Positions 56,551-64,000 of a stretch of DNA of 64,000 bases are shown here, one piece after another (position 1 is the first letter of the stretch; each line of letters opens with the position of its first letter). Made by a program: the position numbers and the translations under genes. The notes under the pieces were generated by a model that had not been told where the DNA came from, did not search any database, and worked only from the letters and a program-made list of their open reading frames with translations. Source of the DNA: Stereum hirsutum FP-91666 SS1 (Eukaryota; Basidiomycota; Agaricomycetes; Russulales; Stereaceae); contig NW_006763134.1 in the NCBI RefSeq assembly GCF_000264905.1, positions 1,941,626-2,005,625 of the forward strand, given 5' to 3'.

Positions 56551-57555
56551 CGTTCGAGTTTTATATATAGTTCTAAACGTGCAAGGAGAATCCCAAATGA
56601 TAATGAACGGATGGTCGAGGCCTCGAATGACGGAAGGCAGGGGGGAGATAAGATGTAATAGTCCGATCTCGAGTGTTGATAAAACCCAGTAAAGGAAATG
56701 GAGGCTGATACAGAATAGACAGGAAATGGAAAGGTGGTTGAGGAAAGGTCCCGGACGGGGAAGGCTAGATGGTGGACTGTTGATCGGGCGTGGAGGAGGC
56801 TGTCAGATGGATAACACGAGCACTGCGACGATATCAACGAACGAAGCCGAACAGATTACGACAGACCGCCAGCGGGACCAGAGACACGAAAATGAGCGTA
56901 CTGGAAAGAGAGGAAGGGAAAAGAGGAGAGGTATGCAGGAAGCGAAGTTACGAGGGGCTTAAAGCTGATAATGGGACAGCATTCACTTCCGAATCCCGAT
57001 TGACTTAGCAGCAGTAACCAACCACGCAGCAGCAGGAAAGCTTCGGGGCCTGGGTTGGCCAGTTGTCACGACAAATAGGATGGACTCAGGACTGCCTCCC
57101 CAACTCGCAGTTGGTTGTTTGGCAATGGGCATCAGTCCCTTGCCATGGACGCTGAGATAGCCGACGGCTGGCGTTTCCTACCATCCACCCACCGTAAGAG
57201 CCTTGAATATTTCAAAGCTAGCAGCGTAATAGGTCCTCATGATTCTGAAGAGGTGGAGAGAAAACAACCACAGCCTGCTCGTCGTCGAGATGAAATCAAG
57301 GCCCAAGGAACAAGAAAAAGTCGACCCCCAAATCGGCGCTGTCAAGTTGCTGTTCGATGGAAAGCCGAGACTCAGACAGCCAATTAGAGCCCCGGAAACG
57401 TCACCGGCAACTTCCAGACCAGATACGCGGCGCCAGTGGCGTCGTACAATGTGGCGGCCACGGCTGCATGTTGTCCGCAAACATCAGTATAAGTGCTGCA
57501 GCAACCTACACATAGGCATAAATAAAGAACGTCCATGTATGCGGAGGTGTCATCA
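56551..57555. other. 1-kb intergenic region
   Basis: Between the Ser-rich gene start and the Ayr1-like gene end, both on the minus strand. Plus-strand frames (56726-57008, 57115-57580) are short, basic and without match. It should contain the promoter of the Ser-rich gene. Confidence 0.45.
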
Positions 57556-59037
57556 TCATGCACTCTTCCTCTCGGGCTGAAGTTCCAGAAACGCAGTCAA
57601 TTTTGTGAGACCAAACCTTCGACTCAGCGGTCCGTCCTGCACATCCCAATAAGACAAAGTCAGCAAAGTTACCCAGCAGTGCGCAACAAAGTAAACCGAT
57701 AGTGGAATAGCGAAAGAAACCCACAAAGACCGTCTTCAGCAAGAACGTACTCATAAACCAAACCAACCATACGTTCGCGCCTCCCCATACCAGCGCCGCA
57801 GGACTTGCCCGAAGTGCGCCATCGACAACTTGGCGGGCGGCGAGGTCTCGTGGGACGGCATCGTCTGTATCATGAGAAAACCGGCCTAGTTATTGTAGTG
57901 GCACCGTCGAGAAGCGTAGGTGTTTACCTTGGAAGTGGTCGATCCGGCTGGCCTGGTATTCTGCGCGGATAGGGTCGTAGATCGAGTCTTGGGGGAGTTT
58001 GATATTGGCATTGATGATATTAGTTCGAACATTGCCCAGGACAGTCTGTGAAGTGTGTCAGTAAGGCGGTAGGCGGGACGAGTTTTGGCTTAGAGCCCCA
58101 GCTGTAAGACTTACGGTGATGACTTTGATGCTGTGTGGCCAGCCAAGCATGCGAAGCAGAATTCGTATCAGCGAAAGGCATGAACCACGTAGACCATACA
58201 AAATACACTCACCCAAACGGCTTCAACTCAACCCTCAACGTATCCCCAAACGAGATCAATGCTGCCTTACTTGCATTATAGGCAGCCCCAAACGGAACGG
58301 GCGCGATTCCTGCTTGACTCCCAACGAGTATGATACGCGCATCGTCGGATGCACGCAGGAGGGGAAGAAATTCTTGGACCATCGTGAATTGGGAGAAGAC
58401 ATTGACGTCGAAGACGTGCTTGACGTCGGAGAGGGAGCAGTCGGTTATGGCGTAGGGATGGGCTATGGTAGTTTGCATGAGTGAGGAACAAGAGATGGAA
58501 GGTCGGTCAGCTGTACGGTGCAGATGTTGTCTTCCGGATCAGCGTACCTATGCCACTGAGGACGAAGACGACATCAGTGGTGCATGCATAGACGGATAGA
58601 TAGAAATGGACAGAATGAAAGCTGTATACTCACGCATTATTCACCAACACATCCAACCTCCCTCCCGTCTCTTCTTCGATTAAGATCTTAGCCCCCCGTA
58701 TACTGCCGAGATCGGTAACGTCCAGAAACAGCTGTGTAACATTAGGCAGCTCGTCCAAAGTCTGCATAGACTCGGTCCTTCGTGCTGTGGCGAACACCTT
58801 ATAGCCTACCAACATAACATGACTTGAGTGGTTGGGCATTGGGAGATGAGATCTGGGCTTACCTCTACGTTGGAACTCTCTGACGAGGGCCTCGCCGAGA
58901 CCACCTTCGCTACAACTATGCATAACACGAGCGCGGAAGAAGGTATCGTTCAGTGTTATTGCCTATTCGGTCCATGCAGAAACATATTAGTAGACCCACC
59001 CGGTTATAAGGACAGACTTGAGTGAGGTCTTTGACAT
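57556..59037 (-). CDS. AYR1: Ayr1-type SDR (1-acyl-dihydroxyacetone-phosphate reductase-like)
   Basis: Nine exons (59037-59000, 58915-58863, 58805-58634, 58555-58548, 58462-58213, 58130-58115, 58045-57928, 57864-57725, 57636-57556) give 291 aa. Motifs are VLITGCSEGGLGEAL (Rossmann loop), FATARRTESM, LDVTD, LVNNAGI, LVGSQAGIAPVPF (Ser) and YNASK. A C-terminal hydrophobic helix (LVWFMSTFLLKTVF) and SRRFGLTKL end it, as in lipid-droplet/ER Ayr1 proteins. Exon 4 is 8 nt and exon 6 is 16 nt; without exon 4 the NNAG motif and the frame break. Ayr1 reduces acyl-DHAP to lysophosphatidate, and some homologues are triacylglycerol lipases. Confidence 0.88.
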
Positions 59038-59756
59038 CGCTCCAAAAAGATTGGGGTAAAGGAGAGTGGTACAAGAGAAGACAGAGAAAATGCGTCTACG
59101 AGCGCTTTCTACAGAGCTGCCTCTTTGAACTGGGGGTTTAAAGGGGTTCAGATGAACACTGCCATACGGAATATGATCCAATAATGCCAGTGTCAAAACA
59201 GCCGCCCGAGTCTGAGCGCAAGCTGAAGCCAGATATGTTGAACCAAGGGCCCGGGGGAATGATACCCATCATGCCGACCGAGAGACACTAGCCATTTCTA
59301 AGCATAAGATCAAACAAAAAGTAGATGGTATTGAAATGAAAGGCAGACAGTAGTTCAAAGCGTGGTGGGACAGGGTGCAATTGGCCGTGTTGTGATGGAA
59401 GACAAAGGCCCGGAAACAACGCGAAGTTCGAACACCGCCTGACTTTATACCTCATCGTACGCGTGCCAATATGTACTCTCCCCTTTCGAAATTTCCAGGT
59501 AGCGACAAACCAGCCATACTATTCCGTCGGCAGCGCAATGAAAGGCCCTTGGCGGTGTTCCTAAATTGGTTTTAATTTTGCGAGCTCGTTCATTGGCTCG
59601 ACGACTGGGAGAGATAGGATGGCTTGATGCGGGGTGGGGGTGATGTGGATAAGGAGGTCCACCAGTAACTTCCCCCAAAAATTCGGCTGCCAGACTTCTT
59701 CTTTGCAACATAACTGCTACCATCTCCATCGTCTTGATCGACTTTAGCGACGTATT
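59038..59756. promoter_or_regulatory. Divergent promoter region (AYR1-like / lactonase A)
   Basis: 719 bp between diverging ATGs. A minus-strand frame overlaps it (59445-59807) but matches nothing. No specific site is called. Confidence 0.45.
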
Positions 59757-61494
59757 ATGTCTGCCAGGAAAATACGACAAAAAACCGCCTCTGGACGACC
59801 ACCCCAACGGAGTGCGAAGTTGACTTCCGATTCAGGTCGCTCGACGTCAAGTTATGTCGTGGCGTGCGTTATTGGCGTTGGTGCCGCCGCTGCGTTGTCT
59901 TATACGGGGTTGTATGATTTAGGCAGTGGGTTTGGTGAGAGTCTCGTTGAGAGGTTGATGGGCAAGGAGGACGTCTTCGAGGGTATTCCACCCCAGGCAG
60001 TCGTGCGTGTTCATACATCATCCATTCAAACTCATTCCGTGTCCATCCATTTTATTCTTGACGGTGAAGCTGACATTTACCTGAAAAAATATCGCAGTTC
60101 GTCGACCCCCTCTCGTTCGCCGTCCTGGGCGAACACAGCCCAGCCTCCCGCAACGACTCCTTCACCACCCTCTTCAACCCAACAAACTCCACACCACCTT
60201 TCTTCCAGATCTTCCATCCTTCATTCCTCACTTCTGTCCTCGGACCCAACGCCGTCATCCGCTCCATCGCATCAAATTCAACATTCTCGTTTGCCCATGA
60301 GGCACCGATATGGGACCCTGAGACGGACCAGGTCTGGTTCGCGAGCAATGCGGGGGGAGCGTTGGGGATGAGTGATTGGCATAGAAATAGTGTGGTTAGT
60401 AGGGTTGACCTTGGGGAGGTGGAGATGGCGTTGGAGTTCTTGGGAGAAGAGGATAGGGGAGCGATTGAGGTCGGTGTGACGCAAGTGAGTACATTTTGCA
60501 TTGCACCTTCGTGTGTCCGAATATGAAATGTGGCTCTGATTTCGGTTGTGAATAGGTTGATCTCCCAGAGGAGGTGCAGATGACGAACGGAGGAACTGGG
60601 CCTTATAAAGGCGATTTGGTGCTCATCAACTCTGGACGGGGCACACGGCCTCCCAATATTGTCCTCGTCAATCCGAAACCACCACACAATCTCACTGTCC
60701 TACTGGACAACTTCTACGGCCGCCAATTCAACTCGCTGAATGACATCAAACTTCACCCGACCAACGGCAAGTTTTACTTCACCGATGTTATGTGAGCCCG
60801 TCTCCCGCTGTATGAACCAGCGCCAGGTCACTAACATGATGTCAACAACATAGCTATGGATGGTTGTACCACTTCAGACCTCAACCCATATTGCCTATAC
60901 AACTGTACAGCTTCGATCCCAAGACGGGTATAGTACGAGCTGTGGCGGACGATTTCGACAAGTGTAATGGACTTGCATTCAGTGCTGACGGCAAGAAAGC
61001 ATACGTGTATGTTATATCAATGACTACGTCTTCGGGATTTCTCTGACGATGTTTGTATAGAGCCGACACAGGTTCAGCGGGTGGTCTCCGCCTCGGAAAG
61101 AATCACGCCGATCCTGCTTCGATGTACGCAACGCCCACTATTCACTGACTTCCTAACCTGACTATTCTACCATCCCTTACCTTCATACAGATATGAATAC
61201 GACGTCGATCCTCGCACAGGCACCTTCCGCGACCGTCGCGTCTTCGCCTACATCGACACAGGAATCCCAGACGGTCTCCAGTTTGACACCCAAGGAAACC
61301 TCTACGCCGGGTGTGGCGATGGAGTACACGTTTTCAACCCTGATGGTGTACTGTTGGGCAAGTTCTTCGTGGGGAAGACTAGTGCGAATATGGTGTTTGC
61401 GGGCAAGGGAAGGATGGTGATCATGGCAGAGACGGAGGTCTACTTGGTTAGTGGATTGAGGGTCGGTGGGTTGGACCTTGCGGGGTTTGTGTAG
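59757..61494 (+). CDS. SMP-30/gluconolactonase-like enzyme, membrane-anchored paralogue A
   Basis: Six exons (59757-60002, 60098-60484, 60556-60791, 60854-61006, 61061-61123, 61191-61494) give 462 aa. A basic N-terminus (MSARKIRQKTASGRPPQRSA) precedes one transmembrane helix (VVACVIGVGAAAALSY), suggesting a type II membrane protein. The six-bladed propeller follows with FAHEAPIWDPE (metal Glu), NGGTGPYKGD, GRQFNSLNDIKLHPTNG (metal Asn), FTDV.YGWLYHFRP, ADTGSAGG and GIPDGLQFDTQGNLYAGCGD (metal Asp). These match fungal lactonohydrolases. The substrate, some sugar or aliphatic lactone, is inferred. It is closely similar to the next gene in sequence and intron positions. Confidence 0.88.
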
Positions 61495-62150
61495 GCATGT
61501 GAGGGCATGAGATGGAGAGAGAAGGCCCTCGTCGATGAGGGCTCGTATGTGGGCTTTGTAGATGATACGATACGTGCTTCACTATAGCTGACGTCCGAAA
61601 TTACGACTGACAATGGCCCCGACTCCCCGACGTCCTTTTCATATAAAAGTATTTGACTTTCTGCTGATCATCAACTCCCCACCGCGTACTATTCCTTTCC
61701 AGGATCAACATTCTACCCACGAACTATATACGCGTTCAAGAAGTCCGAACAAAGGTCCGAAAAGCTTGACAGCGAATGGCACGGCGGTCCGCCTTGGCTT
61801 CTCTCCTGCTTCTTTCTTCTCAAGCCATCTCAGCCAGATATCTCATGATGCCCCTGTGTCCCTTTCAACGTCGTCATCGCCAACACAACTTCCTATATTT
61901 CATTCACGAGGATATTTTTTGTCCCGCAGTGCGATCAGGTGCTCGGTCCATGTACTGGGAATTCCTATACCGCGGACAAGAATATATCTTCCATGCCAAA
62001 CGTCCTTGGCTCACTTGACTTGCCTCGAGCTTTTGCCGTCATAATTGGCGGGAATAGGAGATGAGATGCATCGACGCGCTCAGGCTATAAAGATGGCCGG
62101 ATGGTTCGACGGTCGGGTACGACATCCCTGGCTTTCGTCTGTCAGAGACC
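61495..62150. other. Intergenic region between the lactonase paralogues
   Basis: 656 bp containing chance frames only (61613-62044 on the plus strand has no match). It should include the paralogue B promoter. Confidence 0.5.
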
Positions 62151-63793
62151 ATGACCATGCCAACTGGCCTACTCGCTTCCGCTGTGGTCGCATTTGCCAC
62201 CCTTGCACGTGCGGCGGATAATGTCACTCAGACTCCAGCTCAAGCCGTGGTATGTACCCACTATCCCTCCTTCTGAAAAAAAAAGGTCTGTCTAAACAGG
62301 AATTGTTCTTCCACGCATGCGTATGTACACAGCTCGTAGACCCTCTCTCCTTCGCAGCCCTAGGCGAAAATAACACCCTCTTCCGCGACTCCTCCTTCAC
62401 CTCCTTCTTCAACCCCACAAATTCAACCCCTCCCTTCTTCCAAGTCTTCGACCCATCCTTCCTCACCACCATCATCGGCCCCAACGCCACCATCCGCTCC
62501 GTAGCGTCAAACGCGACGTTCTCCTTCGCTCACGAGGCGCCGATATGGAATCCCGAGACGAATGTGGTCACATTTACGAGTAACGATGGGGGCGCATTGG
62601 GGATGAGCGATCTGGATCATAACAGTAAAGTTGGGCAGATCAATATCACAGAGGTGGAGAGTGCTCTGGCGAATGCGAATGGGACGGAGGCGGTAGAGGT
62701 GACCGTTACTGAAGTAAGCATTCCCGAATTCCAAACTGGTTGATTTCATTGTCACGCATTGTTGGTGTGGCGGTGGCGACTGGTAAGAGTATAAGCTGAT
62801 AATTAGTTCCATATTTTTATAGCTCGACCTACCAGAGACTATCCAGATGACGAACGGAGGAACAGGTCCTTTCAGGGGTAATCTAATCCTCACCACATCT
62901 GGCCGTGGCACGCGTCCACCATCCGTCGTTCTCGTGAACCCATCGCCGCCACATAATACTACAGTCCTTCTGGACAACTTCTTTGGACGGCAGTTTAACT
63001 CTTTGAACGACGTAAAGGTGCACCCTACAAGTGGGAAGATATTCTTCACGGATGTGGTGTAAGTTGTCCTGCCTTTTCTTCGGGTTCGTTTTCGGTGCGG
63101 CAAGGCTCGCCATACAGGTTGCTTACTATTGTTCGCAGATACGGATGGTTGAACCACTTCAGGCCGATGCCTTTGTTGCCGAATCAGGTATACATGCTCG
63201 ATCCTGATACACGAGCGGTGAAGGTCGTGGCGGATCAGTTCGATAAAAACAACGGGGTTGCGTTCAGTGGGGATGGGAAGACGGCATATGTGTACGTCGG
63301 TTTGAGTTTTGTCCATCCCTATCCTCAGCTTATGTATTAATTTTTGTATCTGCTTCTAGGACGGATACCGGCTCATCAGGCGGTTTCTTGGGGAATAACC
63401 AGACAGAGGTAGCCACCATGTATGTCTCACTCTCGCACCTCATAGTTTTGAGTTATTCATAGAATTTACGATGGTTCATCCCACAGCTACAAGTACGACG
63501 TAGACCCCAAATCAGGCTCCTTCTCCAACCGCCGCACATTTGCTTATGCAGACACCGGCGTCCCCGATGGCATCCAAATCGACACGAACGGCAATGTCTT
63601 CGCCGGCTGTGGCGACGGTGTGCAGGTGTGGAACGACGAGGGCACGCTGCTGGGGAAGTTCTTCTTGGGAACGACGAGTGCGAATATGGTGTTTGCGGGG
63701 CCGGGGAAGTTGGTGATTATGGGGGAGACGGCGATTTATCTAGTGGAGGGGATGGTTTCGGAGGGTTTGGATTTGGCAAGCTTTGGCGCTTGA
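62151..63793 (+). CDS. SMP-30/gluconolactonase-like enzyme, secreted paralogue B
   Basis: Six exons (62151-62249, 62333-62713, 62823-63058, 63139-63291, 63360-63419, 63487-63793) give 411 aa. It opens with a signal peptide (MTMPTGLLASAVVAFATLAR), then N-glycosylation-type sites (NVTQ, NNTL, NSTP, NATI). The propeller matches paralogue A blade for blade: FAHEAPIWNPE, NGGTGPFRGN, GRQFNSLNDVKVHPTSG, YGWLNHFRP, TDTGSSGG and GVPDGIQIDTNGNVFAGCGD. The shared phase and position of five introns show a tandem duplication. The predicted enzyme is an extracellular lactone hydrolase. A start at the second M (62157) is equally good. Confidence 0.9.
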
Positions 63794-64000
63794 ACCTTGA
63801 ATTGTAATGGAAGTATGTAGCAGTTGAGCAGATGTATACTCTTCACAAAAGTTTTACGCAAACATGACGGGACGTTGACCTCGCAGCTAACAAAACATAT
63901 TGGAAAATGTGCTTTAGTCTTGATCACAGTCAGAGCATAAAGTATCCTCTACATCTCAACTAAATTCCGTAATGTACAAATGTAGCCCATCGCTCAGGCC
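63794..64000. other. 3' flank of the last gene
   Basis: About 200 bp after the lactonase B stop to the window end. A small minus-strand frame overlaps but has no support. Confidence 0.5.

Noticed and set aside
1..64000. tRNA or rRNA genes
   Set aside because: I scanned the intergenic stretches for the GGTTCRANTCC arm and for rRNA-like sequence and saw no complete candidate; a covariance-model scan would be decisive.

Overview
The window looks like chromosomal DNA of a filamentous basidiomycete, most likely an Agaricomycete. The evidence is dense short spliceosomal introns (mostly 50-90 bp, GT-AG with a few GC-AG), genes packed on both strands without operons, long F-box proteins, a fungal-only DASH kinetochore subunit, and a C2H2 protein and Ser-rich proteins of types common in mushrooms. 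No rRNA, tRNA, CRISPR or bacterial signal was found. Most gene models below were built by hand: exon phases were checked codon by codon and the exon lengths sum to whole reading frames.

Layout. 1-964 is the tail of a kinase-like gene. 1562-4863 (-) is a secreted polysaccharide lyase family 8 enzyme with nine exons. 5827-8439 (-) is a PPR-like mitochondrial protein, divergent from the SWI3/RSC8 chromatin-remodelling subunit (8927-11560). 12055-20129 (-) is a complete separase (19 exons, 2324 aa). It is followed by a possible one-helix membrane microprotein and by the DASH subunit Dam1 (20838-21984, -). Dam1 shares a 180-bp promoter, carrying a perfect ACGCGT inverted repeat, with an F-box/Cys-cluster gene (22165-24777). 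25083-25599 is the 78-aa RNA polymerase subunit Rpb10. 26699-28087 (-) is myo-inositol oxygenase and 29402-31011 is a HAD phosphatase. 31439-32823 (-) predicts a C2H2 zinc-finger protein fused to a multi-pass membrane domain, and 33106-33590 (-) is a small unrecognised gene. 34136-36955 is the Mss4-type PI4P 5-kinase, followed by a 1.9-kb pyrimidine-rich spacer ending in a GGGAT repeat. 38836-39726 is a HIT nucleotide hydrolase.

40176-43659 is an F-box gene split by a 1.43-kb nonautonomous DNA element with terminal inverted repeats. 43830-46439 (-) is an acylaminoacyl-peptidase. 46798-53495 (-) is UDP-glucose:glycoprotein glucosyltransferase (28 exons, 1650 aa, signal peptide and C-terminal RDEL), with a tandem ACGT-core motif in its promoter. 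54342-55404 is a short-chain dehydrogenase, 55664-56550 (-) a Ser-rich protein, and 57556-59037 (-) an Ayr1-type reductase with 8- and 16-nt microexons. 59757-61494 and 62151-63793 are tandem SMP-30-like lactonase paralogues, one membrane-anchored and one secreted.

Functional links. Separase and Dam1 both act at anaphase and are near neighbours with ACGCGT boxes upstream. UGGT is ER folding quality control. Myo-inositol oxygenase and PI4P 5-kinase touch inositol chemistry but are not obviously co-organised. The rest is typical mixed housekeeping and lifestyle content. I see no biosynthetic cluster, phage or defence island.
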